From positions 1-22,305 of the forward strand of contig URJY01000033.1 in assembly GCA_900548275.1 (NCBI GenBank): a stretch of 22,305 nucleotides of DNA, written 5' to 3'. The stretch comes from an uncultured Opitutales bacterium (GTDB lineage Bacteria > Verrucomicrobiota > Verrucomicrobiia > Opitutales > Intestinicryptomonadaceae). How positions within the stretch are numbered: position 1 is the stretch's first letter; every line of letters begins with the position of its first letter. Under the pieces are notes generated by a model that saw only the letters and a program-made list of their open reading frames with translations, ran no database searches and was not told the DNA's origin. This document shows positions 1 through 7,977 of this stretch, piece by piece. The translations under genes and the position numbers were made by a program.

Positions 1-90
1 CAATGGCGTGCAGGCTCCAGCCTGCCCAATGCGGAAGAAGCAGGAAAGGCGCGGCTATAGCCGCGCCGAGTACACACAGATATAAAAAAT
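1..90 (+). repeat. Two-hairpin dispersed repeat, copy A
   Basis: First visible copy of a structured repeat found five times here. The first hairpin is GCAGGCT-CC-AGCCTGC at 10-25. It is followed by AATGCGGAAGA and an AGGAAA run. The second hairpin is the perfect 20-bp palindrome GGCGCGGCTATAGCCGCGCC at 48-67. The copy closes with CACAGATATAAAAAA near 75-89. Its first bases match copy C from 14948, so the element probably extends left of the window. No coding function is apparent. Confidence 0.8.
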
Positions 91-97
91 TGTCTTT

Positions 98-211
98 TTT
101 GGGGTAGTCTCCACAGGAGCGATTACCGCAGGTAATGCGGGTGAAACGGGAAAGCGGCAACTATAGTTGCCGCGTATAAAAACAGATATAAAAAACACAG
201 ATATAAAAAAA
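98..211 (+). repeat. Two-hairpin dispersed repeat, copy B, with A-rich tandem tail
   Basis: Second copy in the same orientation. A T-rich linker resembling the one before copy D precedes hairpin 1 (ATTACC-GCA-GGTAAT, 122-136). Then comes AATGCGG and hairpin 2, the palindrome GCGGCAACTATAGTTGCCGC at 154-173. The tail is two tandem 15-bp units of the type ACAGATATAAAAAAC at 182-211. The tail ends directly against the stop codon (212-214) of the minus-strand NamZ-like gene. The stem of hairpin 2 differs from copy A at several paired positions but stays self-complementary. Confidence 0.8.
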
Positions 212-1477
212 CTACTTGTAGAGGTAGAAGCGGGCGGATTGTTTTTGGAATTGTTTTGCTTGGGCTGTCCACTTGGCTATGAAGCGCGGAACGTCCGCCG
301 CCGCGCCTTTTTTCGAGATTTCGAGCCACCATTCCTGCGAGCCGACGTGCTTGTTAAAAAGCAGGGCTTTTGCTTTCGGGGCGGTCGCAAAGACGTTGCC
401 GCCGTTGAGCCTGCACGCCGACTTCATCATATAGAAACTCAGTTCCGTGGGGCGCATAGTGTTCCAGTCGGCAAAGACATACAGACCGTCGACTTTTTTG
501 CCTTTCGAATTTTTCGCGACGGTCGGCAGAAACGAAACCCCGCGCACGCCGTACCGCCCCAGCTCGGCGGCGAGCTGCTTGGGCGTTTTGGAGGGGAACG
601 TTAAAAATCTGAACGGATACGTCGTGCCGTAGCCGTGCTGAAATCCGCCGATTTGGCAGCCCAAGCCCGTCATCGCATAGCCGATTACCGCCGCAAAAGT
701 CGGAATTGCGGGGCTTGTGGGCACCCAACGCAGACCCGTGTCGGGCCAGAGCATAGAGCGCGTCCAACCGCGCATCGGGATGACCGTAAGGCGACCCGCG
801 CGCTGCTGATTCGATGTAATTTCCATCATTCCCGCCGTGCCTTTTGCCATCCGCGCAAGCTCGCCCATCGTCAAGCCGTGGACGTACGGAGTTTGGAAAA
901 GCCCGACATAGCTTTTGAACTGCGCGTCGAGCGGCGGCCCGTCGACTTTCAGCCCGCCGAGCGGGTTGGGACGGTCGAGCACCATTATTTCCTTGCCCTG
1001 TTCGAAGCACGCCTCCATCGCCCGCAGCATACAGCTTTTGAACGTGTACGAACGCACGCCGATTCCCTGCAAATCGACAACGAGAACGTCGATTTTCTTC
1101 AGCATTTCGGGGGTGGGCTTGCGGTATTTTCCGTAGAGCGAATAGACGGGAAGCTTCGTGCGCCTGTCGATTCGGTCGAGCACGGGAACGTCGGCTTTTT
1201 CGTCGCCGTATATGCCGTGTTCGGGTCCGAAGAGGGCGACGAGTCTTACGCCTTTTGCGCGGCGCAGAACGTCGATTGTGCTGACTCCGTAGCGGTTGAC
1301 GCCCGCGGGGTGGGTCAGCAGTCCCACGCGCTTGCCCTTGAGCTGCGCGAAGTTCGAAGCCGCCAGAACGTCGATGCCAAGCATTACGCGCGGGGACGCG
1401 GCAAGCGCGGGCGCGGACGGCAGAAACATACCGACCGCCCCGACCGACAAGTAAAAAAGTATGTCCCGACGCGTCAT
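212..1477 (-). CDS. Secreted NamZ/DUF1343-family exo-beta-N-acetylmuramidase
   Basis: The 421-residue product belongs to the DUF1343/NamZ family (GH171). Characterised members release N-acetylmuramic acid from the non-reducing end of peptidoglycan fragments during wall turnover or recycling. The N-terminus is an export signal: TRRDILF, a hydrophobic stretch, then a likely cleavage after ALA near residue 26. The twin arginines make a Tat route possible. Family signatures are FGPEHG at 83-88 (Glu86 is the likely catalytic or substrate-contacting acid), VDLQGIGVRSYTF near 134-146 and LDRPNPLGG near 167-175. The length is normal for the family. The gene is alone on its strand, divergent from the rluB-like gene. 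Repeat copy B abuts its stop codon. The family call is firm. Substrate and compartment are inferred. Confidence 0.88.
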   Translation of the reverse strand: MTRRDILFYLSVGAVGMFLPSAPALAASPRVMLGIDVLAASNFAQLKGKRVGLLTHPAGVNRYGVSTIDVLRRAKGVRLVALFGPEHGIYGDEKADVPVLDRIDRRTKLPVYSLYGKYRKPTPEMLKKIDVLVVDLQGIGVRSYTFKSCMLRAMEACFEQGKEIMVLDRPNPLGGLKVDGPPLDAQFKSYVGLFQTPYVHGLTMGELARMAKGTAGMMEITSNQQRAGRLTVIPMRGWTRSMLWPDTGLRWVPTSPAIPTFAAVIGYAMTGLGCQIGGFQHGYGTTYPFRFLTFPSKTPKQLAAELGRYGVRGVSFLPTVAKNSKGKKVDGLYVFADWNTMRPTELSFYMMKSACRLNGGNVFATAPKAKALLFNKHVGSQEWWLEISKKGAAADVPRFIAKWTAQAKQFQKQSARFYLYK

Positions 1478-1494
1478 TTTACTGAAAGCCCTGC

Positions 1495-1523
1495 AACGTA
1501 CCGCGCAGCCGAAAGTTTTTCAA
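1495..1523 (-). promoter_or_regulatory. Possible sigma-70-like promoter for the NamZ-like gene
   Basis: On the minus strand, TTGAAA (1518-1523) and TACGTT (1495-1500) are separated by 17 bp, which puts a start about 11 nt before the ATG. The -10 match is weak, so this is only a candidate. Confidence 0.25.
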
Positions 1524-1540
1524 TTCTTTTATGCTTTTTT

Positions 1541-1563
1541 ACGCGCGGGGAATGCGCGTTTTT
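1541..1563 (+). terminator. Small hairpin with T-run in the divergent intergenic region
   Basis: ACGCGC (1541-1546) pairs with GCGCGT (1554-1559) across a 7-nt loop and is followed by T residues on the plus strand. No plus-strand gene lies upstream in the window. It may separate the two divergent promoters, or arise by chance in GC-rich DNA. Confidence 0.25.
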
Positions 1564-1566
1564 GCC

Positions 1567-1595
1567 TTGCAAACTCTTTGCGGAAATGCGGTAAT
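1567..1595 (+). promoter_or_regulatory. Possible promoter of the rluB-rhomboid operon
   Basis: TTGCAA (1567-1572) and GGTAAT (1590-1595) are spaced by 17 bp about 40 nt before the first gene of the long plus-strand run. Both boxes match four of six consensus bases, so support is modest. The only other plus-strand start region is the short 160-bp divergent gap. Confidence 0.25.
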
Positions 1596-1637
1596 GGCGG
1601 GTAAATTCGCCGTGAGGCGCGGAAAGGTTCTTAAAAA

Positions 1638-2381
1638 ATGCGGATACAAAAATACATTTCGCAGTGCGGGGTATGCTCGCGCCGCGAAGCGGAGAGAAAA
1701 ATTCTCGAGGGCGACGTTTACGTAAACGGCAACCTTGCGGAAATCGGTCAGGACGTAAACCCCGAGACCGACAAGGTTTCGGTCGACGGCGTAATGCTCC
1801 GCGGAATCGTGGAGGACAAGGTTGTCTTGGCGATGAACAAGCCCAAGGGCTACATCTGTTCGAACGGCGACCCTTTCGAGGCGCAGACGGTCTTCAACCT
1901 GCTTCCCGAACCGTTTTCCGAAATGAAACTTTTCTGCTGCGGCAGGCTCGACAAAAATTCGCAGGGTCTTCTGATTCTCACGAACGACGGCGACTTGGCG
2001 AACAAAATAACCCATCCGTCGAGCGGCGTCGTAAAAAAATACCACGTTTTGCTGAACCGCGATTTCGACACAAAGCTCATTCCCGTGCTCCTGCGCGGCG
2101 TGAGCGTGGACGGCGAAAAGCTCCGCGCCTCGAAGATAATTCCCGACCCGTCGAACATATCCGACTCTCCGCGCCGCGTGGAGGTCTGGCTGTCGCAGGG
2201 GCGCAAGCGCGAAATCCGCCGAATGTTCGAGGCTGTCGGCTACTTCGTAAAGGAGCTCAAGCGTTTCCAGATAGGCGGGCTTGTGCTCAAGCGCATACCC
2301 GAGGGCGCGGTTAAGGTTTTGGGCAGGGCGGACATCGAAAAAATATTTTCCGCCCCGCGCGGCAATTCGAGAGGCGACTGA
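1638..2381 (+). CDS. rluB: RluB/RsuA-family rRNA pseudouridine synthase
   Basis: A 247-residue enzyme expected to convert a specific rRNA uridine to pseudouridine. An S4 RNA-binding domain covers about residues 1-60 (MRIQKYIS, SRREAERKI, VYVNG). The synthase domain follows, with the catalytic signature GRLDKNSQGLLILTNDG starting near residue 102. Asp105 is the predicted nucleophile. The motif resembles RluB (23S rRNA) more than RsuA (16S rRNA), but the target is inferred. ATG 1638 is preceded by GGAAAGG at 1621-1627. It appears to be the first gene of the tightly spaced nine-gene plus-strand run. The next gene starts 18 nt downstream. Confidence 0.88.
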   Translation: MRIQKYISQCGVCSRREAERKILEGDVYVNGNLAEIGQDVNPETDKVSVDGVMLRGIVEDKVVLAMNKPKGYICSNGDPFEAQTVFNLLPEPFSEMKLFCCGRLDKNSQGLLILTNDGDLANKITHPSSGVVKKYHVLLNRDFDTKLIPVLLRGVSVDGEKLRASKIIPDPSNISDSPRRVEVWLSQGRKREIRRMFEAVGYFVKELKRFQIGGLVLKRIPEGAVKVLGRADIEKIFSAPRGNSRGD

Positions 2382-2399
2382 TTTTTTGGAGGAGACAAA

Positions 2400-3482
2400 A
2401 TGGACAAGAACGAAATTTTCGACAGTGTTGAAGACTGCATCGCCGAGTTCAAGCGCGGCGGAATCGTAATAGTTTCCGACGACGAAAACCGCGAAAACGA
2501 GGGCGATATGATTTGCGCGGGCGAGAAAATTACCGTGGAGGCGGTAAACACAATGCTGCGTTTCGCACGCGGTCTGATTTGCGTGCCCACTACGAGCCAG
2601 CGGCTGACGCAGCTCGGCATAGACGATATGGTGCGCCTCAATCGCGACGCAAAGGGCACGGCTTTCACCGTAACCGTGGACGCCGCGAAGGGAATCACCA
2701 CGGGCATAAGTGCCGCCGACAGGGCGCGCACGATTCGCACGATGGCGGACGCAAACGCCACCGCCGAGGACATCGTAACCCCCGGTCATCTGAATCCGCT
2801 GAGGGCGCGCAAGGGCGGGGTTCTCGAGCGTGCGGGGCACACCGAGGCTGCGGTGGATTTGGCGCGTCTTGCGGGGCTTTTCCCGTGTGCGGCGATTTGC
2901 GAAATCCTCAACGACGACGGCACGATGGCGCGCATTCCCGACCTCGTGAAGTTCAAGAAGGCGCACAATATGAAAATGATGAGCGTAGCCTCGCTCATCG
3001 AGTACAGGCTGCGCCACGAAAAACTCATTAAGCCGCTTTTCGAACGCGACATTCTCACGAGCGCGGGCAAGTTCAAACTTTCGGCGTTCAGGGCGACCGA
3101 CGGCAGGGTGCATTTTGCGCTCGTGCGCGGGTCGATAACGGGCGAGCCTACGCTTGCGCGCGTACACTCGGAAAACGCGTTCGCCGACATCTTCTTCGAC
3201 GTGGGCTGCAAAAACGGTTCGAGCGCGTTCCAAAAGGCTCTCGAGATGATTGCCGAAGACGGAAACGGCGCGGCGGTCTACATCACTCAGCCCGACGCGG
3301 GCGTGAACATCGCCGTCGGCGAGCCGCTCGCGCCGAACGTGCGCGACTACGGAATCGGGGCGCAGATTTTGCGCGCGCTCGGCTTCGAAAAAATCAGGCT
3401 TTTGACTACAACGCCCTCAAAGCATTCCATCCCCGAGGGTTTCGGGCTTGAAATCGTCGAGGAAATCAAAATCAAGGAATAG
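2400..3482 (+). CDS. ribBA: 3,4-dihydroxy-2-butanone-4-phosphate synthase with degenerate GTP cyclohydrolase II-like domain
   Basis: A 360-residue riboflavin protein. The N-terminal RibB half (about 1-205) looks complete: DDENRENEGD at 27-36, TPGHLNPLRARKGGVLERAG near 127-146 and EILNDDG near 168-174. It should make the four-carbon precursor from ribulose 5-phosphate. The C-terminal half keeps the RibA outline, including RDYGIGAQILRALG near 315-328 and RLLTTTPSK. It lacks the zinc cysteines: the expected SECLTGDVFGS...CDCG region reads HSENAFADIFFDVGCKNG at 257-272. It also lacks the GRGIGL-type segment. GTP cyclohydrolase II activity is therefore unlikely, and a separate RibA should exist elsewhere. 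The layout resembles RibBX proteins described in Proteobacteria. A strong GGAGGAG site at 2388-2394 supports the start. ribH follows after 6 nt. Confidence 0.9.
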   Translation: MDKNEIFDSVEDCIAEFKRGGIVIVSDDENRENEGDMICAGEKITVEAVNTMLRFARGLICVPTTSQRLTQLGIDDMVRLNRDAKGTAFTVTVDAAKGITTGISAADRARTIRTMADANATAEDIVTPGHLNPLRARKGGVLERAGHTEAAVDLARLAGLFPCAAICEILNDDGTMARIPDLVKFKKAHNMKMMSVASLIEYRLRHEKLIKPLFERDILTSAGKFKLSAFRATDGRVHFALVRGSITGEPTLARVHSENAFADIFFDVGCKNGSSAFQKALEMIAEDGNGAAVYITQPDAGVNIAVGEPLAPNVRDYGIGAQILRALGFEKIRLLTTTPSKHSIPEGFGLEIVEEIKIKE

Positions 3483-3488
3483 AATTTT

Positions 3489-4001
3489 ATGAGCAACGAC
3501 AAAGGTAAAATGCCGTCGATAGACGCCTCGCAATACCGTTTTGCGATTGTGGCGTCGCGCTTCAACAAAAAGTATGTCGACGCGCTTCTGCGCGACGCGG
3601 TGAAAGCGTTGAACGCGCACGGCGTGGACGCCGAAAACATCCGCTTGGTTCGCGTCCCGGGGGCGGGCGAGATTCCGCACGTGTGCAATATGCTCGCCGA
3701 AACCGACGAGTACGATGCGGTAATCGCGCTGGGCGTGGTCATTGCGGGCGACACTCCTCACCACGAAATAATCGCCCACAGCACTGCCGTAGCCCTTCAG
3801 CAAATCGCAATCGCAACGACCGTGCCGATGATTAACGGCATTGTCGTAACCAACAACGAGGAGCAGGCAAAGGAGCGCACGGCGGGAAAAATCGCGCGCG
3901 GAACGGAGTTCGCCGAATGCGCGATGGAAATGGCTTGGCACGCGGCGATACTCTTGGACGAAGTGCTCGATGCAGACGAAAAACGCGACGGGGAAAAATA
4001 A
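3489..4001 (+). CDS. ribH: 6,7-dimethyl-8-ribityllumazine synthase
   Basis: The 170-residue lumazine synthase condenses the RibB product with the pyrimidine intermediate in the penultimate step of riboflavin synthesis. Visible signatures are ASRFN near 22-26, VPGAGEIP in place of the usual VPGAFEIP, and ALGVVIAGDTPHHEII. The His of TPH aligns with the usual catalytic His. The later EQAKERTAGK keeps the substrate-binding Arg region. The Phe-to-Gly and Arg-to-Ala changes at usually conserved spots look like lineage divergence, since the fold signature and length are otherwise intact. It sits directly after ribBA, so two riboflavin enzymes are co-transcribed. The following nusB start is one base beyond its stop codon. 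Confidence 0.92.
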   Translation: MSNDKGKMPSIDASQYRFAIVASRFNKKYVDALLRDAVKALNAHGVDAENIRLVRVPGAGEIPHVCNMLAETDEYDAVIALGVVIAGDTPHHEIIAHSTAVALQQIAIATTVPMINGIVVTNNEEQAKERTAGKIARGTEFAECAMEMAWHAAILLDEVLDADEKRDGEK

Positions 4002-4002
4002 T

Positions 4003-4461
4003 ATGTCGGAAGAAAAAAAATCGAAAAATGTCGGGCGCAGGGAGAACCGCGCCGCCGCAATGCAGTTTATCTATATGCGCGAAATCAACGGCGACGCGCC
4101 GATTGCCGACGCGCTCGAGGCGTTCTTTTCGTCGAAGGAAAACGGCAGGCAGTTCTACTCTTTCGCCGAAGAGCTTATCGCGGGCGTCGCGGCGCACCGC
4201 GCGGAAATCGACAAGGTCATTTCCGAAAGCGCGACGAACTGGTCGACCGACAGAATCGCGAAAGTAGATTTGGCGATTCTGCGCCTTGCCGTTTTCGAAC
4301 TGCTCTTCCGCGACGACATCCCGCCCGTCGTTTCGATAAACGAGGCGGTCGATTTGGCGAAGGAGTATTCGTCGGCGGAGGCTCGCAGGTTTGTAAACGG
4401 CGTGCTCGACAGGGTGCGCGGCACGCTCAAACGTCCGTCGAGAACCGCCAATAAAAAATAA
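4003..4461 (+). CDS. nusB: Transcription antitermination factor NusB
   Basis: The 152-residue product matches NusB. It has an N-terminal RRENRAAAMQFIYMREI segment (the family's R-x-x-A-x-Q-x-Y motif) and a C-terminal DLAILRLAVFELLF...PPVVSINEAVDLAKEYSS...FVNGVLDRV. NusB pairs with NusE (S10) on boxA RNA to support rRNA transcription. An in-frame ATG at 3970 would overlap ribH by 32 nt. I prefer ATG 4003 because it follows the ribH stop by one base and has GGGGA eight bases upstream. The stop codon overlaps the ftsY start (TAATG). Confidence 0.92.
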   Translation: MSEEKKSKNVGRRENRAAAMQFIYMREINGDAPIADALEAFFSSKENGRQFYSFAEELIAGVAAHRAEIDKVISESATNWSTDRIAKVDLAILRLAVFELLFRDDIPPVVSINEAVDLAKEYSSAEARRFVNGVLDRVRGTLKRPSRTANKK

Positions 4462-5378
4462 TGTTTTCGGTATTCAAAAAATTCAGGGAGGGCTTGAAGC
4501 GCACGGCGTCGGTTGCGCTCAACGCCTTTTCGTCGATGTTCGGCAGGAAAATCGACGAAGCCGACATCGCGCTTATCGAGGAAACACTGTTCGGCGCGGA
4601 CTTCGGCTACGAGACGACCCAGAGGGTTGTCGACGAAATCAGAAAAGAGTACCGCCGCAACGGCGAGCTTCACGGCAGGGAGGCTGCGGAAATCGGCGCG
4701 AGCGTGCTTCGCAAAATTCTCGAAGGTTCGGAGGCCGATTTGGCGAGGGCGGACGGCGGCAATCCGTCGGTCGTTTGCCTCGTGGGCGTAAACGGCGCGG
4801 GCAAGACCACGACCGCCGCGAAGCTTGCGCATCTTCTGAAGAAAAACGGCGAAAGCGTGCTGCTCGGCGCGTGCGACACTTTCCGCGCCGCCGCGAACGA
4901 GCAGATACGCGAGTGGGCGCAGCGGCTCGACGTGCGCCTTGTCGAAAGCAGCCACGGCGCGGACGCGGCGGCGACCGCTTTCGACGCGTGGCAGTCGGCA
5001 AAGGCAAAGGGCGTTCAATGGCTCGTGCTCGACACTGCGGGGCGTCTGCACACAAAGGAAAATCTGATGGGCGAGCTTGCGAAAATCCGCAGGGTTGTCC
5101 AAAAAAACGATTCGACCGCGCCGCAAAATTCGGTGATTGTCGTCGACGGAAGTTTGGGCTCGAACAGCATCGAGCAGGCGGAGGCGTTCAACAAAATTTT
5201 CCCGCTAACGGGCATGATTATAACAAAGCTCGACGGCACGGGCAAGGGCGGCGCGCTCGCGGGCGTCTACGAGCGGCTTAAGTTGCCGATTCTCTACGTC
5301 GGCTTGGGCGAGAAGCCCGAGGATTTGCAGAAGTTCGACGCGCGCGCATACGCCCGCGGGGTCTTCGGTTTGGAGTGA
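4461..5378 (+). CDS. ftsY: Signal recognition particle receptor FtsY
   Basis: A 305-residue SRP GTPase that docks SRP-ribosome complexes at the inner membrane. The acidic A domain is essentially absent, so it is a short N-G type. The helical N domain covers about 1-100. The G domain has GVNGAGKTTTAAKLA at 109-123 (P-loop), DTFRAAANEQ at 139-148, DTAGRLHTKENLM at 191-203 and TKLDGTGKGG at 255-264. The usual DATTGQNA-type segment reads DGSLGSNSIEQA at 229-240, with Gln replaced by Ser. This may be a lineage variant. ATG overlaps the nusB stop by one base, and aroB follows after 6 nt, suggesting translational coupling. Confidence 0.95.
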   Translation: MFSVFKKFREGLKRTASVALNAFSSMFGRKIDEADIALIEETLFGADFGYETTQRVVDEIRKEYRRNGELHGREAAEIGASVLRKILEGSEADLARADGGNPSVVCLVGVNGAGKTTTAAKLAHLLKKNGESVLLGACDTFRAAANEQIREWAQRLDVRLVESSHGADAAATAFDAWQSAKAKGVQWLVLDTAGRLHTKENLMGELAKIRRVVQKNDSTAPQNSVIVVDGSLGSNSIEQAEAFNKIFPLTGMIITKLDGTGKGGALAGVYERLKLPILYVGLGEKPEDLQKFDARAYARGVFGLE

Positions 5379-5384
5379 TTTTTT

Positions 5385-6470
5385 ATGAAGATTTTGAAGG
5401 TAAAGTTGGCTGAACGTTCGTATCCCGTGTATGTCGGGAGCGGGGCGTTCGACAGGGCGTTGACCGATTTCGCAAAGTTGCGCGCTTCGAACAGGCGCGT
5501 GTTTTGCATTGCCGATTCCGCCGTTTTGAAAGCCCATCCCGAGGCGGCGAAAGCCCTGCGCGGAGTCGCCGAAGTGCTCGAAATTTCGGGCGGCGAGAAG
5601 TCGAAAACCCTTAGGACGTTCGGAATGCTCTGTTCCGAGCTCGCCGAAAAAAGAGCCGACAGGAAGAGCGCGGTTGTCGCGTTCGGCGGCGGGGTCGTGG
5701 GCGACATCGCGGGCTTCGTTGCGGCTTCGTATATGCGCGGCGTGGATTTCTACCAGATTCCGACGACGCTGCTTGCGATGGTCGATTCGTCGGTAGGCGG
5801 CAAGACGGGCGTGAACATTCCCGAGGGGAAAAATCTCGTCGGCGCGTTCCACCAACCCAAGGCGGTATACACCGAGACGGCGTTCCTTTCGTCGCTGCCG
5901 AAGCGTCAGTTTGCGGCGGGAATGGCGGAGGTCATAAAATGCGCAATTCTGGGCGACGCGCCGCTTTTCGCAAAGCTTGCAAAGCTCAAAAAACCGCTCG
6001 ACTTTTCCTCGCGCGAACTTCCCGCGGCGATAATCGGGGCGTGTTCGCTCAAGGCGAAAATAGTCGCCGCCGACGAGTGCGAGACAAGCGCGAACGGCGG
6101 CAGGGCGTTGCTGAACTTGGGGCACACTTTTGGGCACGCGATAGAGCACAACGCGGGCTACGGAAAATATCTGCACGGCGAGGCCGTGGCAATCGGCACG
6201 GTGATGGCGGCTGTTCTCTCGCGCAGGCTCGGGCTTGTGGGCGCGGATTGCGTGGACGAGATAAAATCGCTGCTCGAGGCGAACGGGCTGCCCGTTTCGC
6301 TCCGCAAGCCGATTTCCGCAAAAGACTTTATCGACGCAATGCACGGCGACAAAAAATCCACGGGCGGCAAACTGCGTTTTGTAACCATCCTTTCAATCGG
6401 CGATTCGCGCACCGAATTTGTCGACGACAAAACCGCCCGCGCCGCCGTCGCCGACTTCTACAAACTCTGA
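5385..6470 (+). CDS. aroB: 3-dehydroquinate synthase
   Basis: The 361-residue enzyme converts DAHP to 3-dehydroquinate, the second shikimate step, using NAD and a divalent metal. The NAD-binding segment FGGGVVGDIAGFVAASY is at 100-116, followed by PTTLLAMVDSSVGGKTGVN at 126-144. Metal ligands are Glu182 (GMAEVIKCAI), His247 (LGHTFGHAIEH) and His264 (HGEAVAIG). All expected catalytic blocks are present and the length is typical. The start lies 6 nt after ftsY and the TGA overlaps the next ATG (TGATG at 6468-6472). Its position in this operon is a matter of gene order rather than shared pathway. Confidence 0.96.
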   Translation: MKILKVKLAERSYPVYVGSGAFDRALTDFAKLRASNRRVFCIADSAVLKAHPEAAKALRGVAEVLEISGGEKSKTLRTFGMLCSELAEKRADRKSAVVAFGGGVVGDIAGFVAASYMRGVDFYQIPTTLLAMVDSSVGGKTGVNIPEGKNLVGAFHQPKAVYTETAFLSSLPKRQFAAGMAEVIKCAILGDAPLFAKLAKLKKPLDFSSRELPAAIIGACSLKAKIVAADECETSANGGRALLNLGHTFGHAIEHNAGYGKYLHGEAVAIGTVMAAVLSRRLGLVGADCVDEIKSLLEANGLPVSLRKPISAKDFIDAMHGDKKSTGGKLRFVTILSIGDSRTEFVDDKTARAAVADFYKL

Positions 6471-7246
6471 TGTACCTGCATTCGACAGACGCCCACTGCC
6501 ATGCCGATTTCAGCGAGTTCGCCGATTTCGCGGGGCTTGCGTTCGGCGTCGATTTGTGCGTCGACGCGTGCTTCCCGGGGGACTGGCAGGGGCTGAAAAA
6601 TTTCGACGCCTTCCCCGTCAAAAAGGCGTACGGGATACATCCCGATTTGCGCGTTTCCGAGCTTGACGACATTTCGTTTGTCGAGTCGGAGCTGTTTTCG
6701 GCGTTCGTGCCCGCGCTCGGTCAGTATCTGATTGACGCCGACGCAATCGGCGAGACGGGGCTTGACGAGCGCATAGAAAAGCGCATTCCGCAGGAGCTTC
6801 AGAAAAGGCTGTTTTTGGCGCAGCTCGGCTTGGCGAAGAAGTATTCGCTGCCCGTGATTGTCCACTGCGTGGGCAGGTACGGGGCGGTTTACGATATGCT
6901 CAAGGAGTGGGCGGCGGAGACCGTGCCGACTCTCGGCGACAGGCTCGAGGGCAAAAAGGGCGGCAGGTTTTTGATGCACGCGGCGAACTGCTCGCCCGAG
7001 ATGGTCAGGGATTTCGAGAAAATCGGCGGACGCTTTTCGTTCGGCTTGCGCGAGCTTTCGAACGAGCGCGGCATAAAATGCGCAAAGGCGGTTTCGCCCG
7101 ACAGGATTTTGATTGAGTCCGACTCCGCCGCATCGCGCAAAATTTCCGACGAAACGCTTTTGAGGCTTTCGGAAATTCTCGAAGTGTCCGATATGGATTT
7201 GTCCGAAACCCTCTATTCGAATTTCAACGACTTCTATTCGAAATGA
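6470..7246 (+). CDS. TatD-family metal-dependent hydrolase
   Basis: A 258-residue TIM-barrel hydrolase of the TatD family, whose members include DNases and D-aminoacyl-tRNA deacylase-like proteins. The metal site is complete: DAHCHAD gives His9 and His11, GETGLD gives Glu95, VIVHC gives His132, LMHAANC gives His170 and IESDS gives Asp218. The frame is open far upstream, but that part overlaps aroB antisense to nothing useful. ATG 6470 is chosen because it overlaps the aroB TGA and places the DAHCHAD motif at the N-terminus, where the family has it. The 3' end overlaps the tcdA start by ATGA. The exact substrate cannot be told from sequence. Confidence 0.87.
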   Translation: MYLHSTDAHCHADFSEFADFAGLAFGVDLCVDACFPGDWQGLKNFDAFPVKKAYGIHPDLRVSELDDISFVESELFSAFVPALGQYLIDADAIGETGLDERIEKRIPQELQKRLFLAQLGLAKKYSLPVIVHCVGRYGAVYDMLKEWAAETVPTLGDRLEGKKGGRFLMHAANCSPEMVRDFEKIGGRFSFGLRELSNERGIKCAKAVSPDRILIESDSAASRKISDETLLRLSEILEVSDMDLSETLYSNFNDFYSK

Positions 7247-7965
7247 TACAGCCCGAATTTTCACGCAGCACCATTTTGTACGGCGAAGACGCCCAGCTGA
7301 AAATAGAGTCCGCAACCGTGATGGTTTGCGGCGTGGGGGCAGTGGGGTCGTTTGCGCTCGAGGCGTTGGCGCGCTTGGGCGTTGGCAATTTCGTGCTCGT
7401 CGATTCCGACACCGTCGATTTGTCGAACATCAACAGGCAGCTTTGCGCGCTCCATTCCACCGTAGGCAAAAGCAAGACGGCGGTTATGCGTCTGCGCGTG
7501 CTCGACATCAACCCGCGCGCCACCGTGGAGATTTCCGACAGGTTTGTGGACGACTCGAACTGCGGCGAATTTGTCTCGCTGCGTCCCGATGTGATTGTGG
7601 ACGCAATAGATTCGCTTGCGCCCAAAGCCTCGCTTGCCGCCGCCGCGCTTTCGGCGGGCGTTCCGATTGTGTCGAGCATGGGGGCGGCGCGCAGGAGGAA
7701 TCCCGCGCTTGTGGAGACTGCGGAACTTTTTTCCACGCGCGGCTGTCCAATGGCTTCGAGAATGCGCAAGGAAATGCGTTCGCGCGGTTTCCGAAAGGGG
7801 CAGATGTGCGTGTTTTCGGCGGAGCAGGTCGACGCGTCTTCGCACGTCAGGAGCGGTTCGGGCGTGTCGAAAAAAATAATGGGAAGTTCCCCGATTATAA
7901 CGGGGATTTTCGGTTTGACGCTCGCAAACCTCGCGCTCGACGTGATTCTTTCAAGAAAAATTTAG
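7243..7965 (+). CDS. tcdA: tRNA threonylcarbamoyladenosine dehydratase TcdA
   Basis: The 240-residue E1-like ThiF-fold protein is expected to use ATP to cyclise t6A at position 37 of ANN-decoding tRNAs to ct6A. It has an ATP-binding glycine loop at 30-35 (CGVGAVGS), DSDTVDLSNINRQL at 54-67, VDAIDSLAPKASL near 119-131 and the TcdA-type SSMGAARRRNP near 144-154. Length fits TcdA better than MoeB/ThiF, which are longer or carry zinc-cysteine pairs. Its ATG overlaps the TatD-like stop (ATGA). The rhomboid gene begins 12 nt later. Confidence 0.9.
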   Translation: MIQPEFSRSTILYGEDAQLKIESATVMVCGVGAVGSFALEALARLGVGNFVLVDSDTVDLSNINRQLCALHSTVGKSKTAVMRLRVLDINPRATVEISDRFVDDSNCGEFVSLRPDVIVDAIDSLAPKASLAAAALSAGVPIVSSMGAARRRNPALVETAELFSTRGCPMASRMRKEMRSRGFRKGQMCVFSAEQVDASSHVRSGSGVSKKIMGSSPIITGIFGLTLANLALDVILSRKI

Positions 7966-7977
7966 AAGGCTTTTTCG

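Noticed and set aside
2382..2399. FMN riboswitch before the riboflavin genes
   Set aside because: Only 18 nt separate rluB and ribBA, far too short for an RFN element, and none of its conserved segments was seen.
1539..3233. 564-residue minus-strand frame opposite rluB and ribBA
   Set aside because: It is antisense to two genes with clear family motifs and has a biased Arg/Ala/His composition typical of GC-rich shadow frames.
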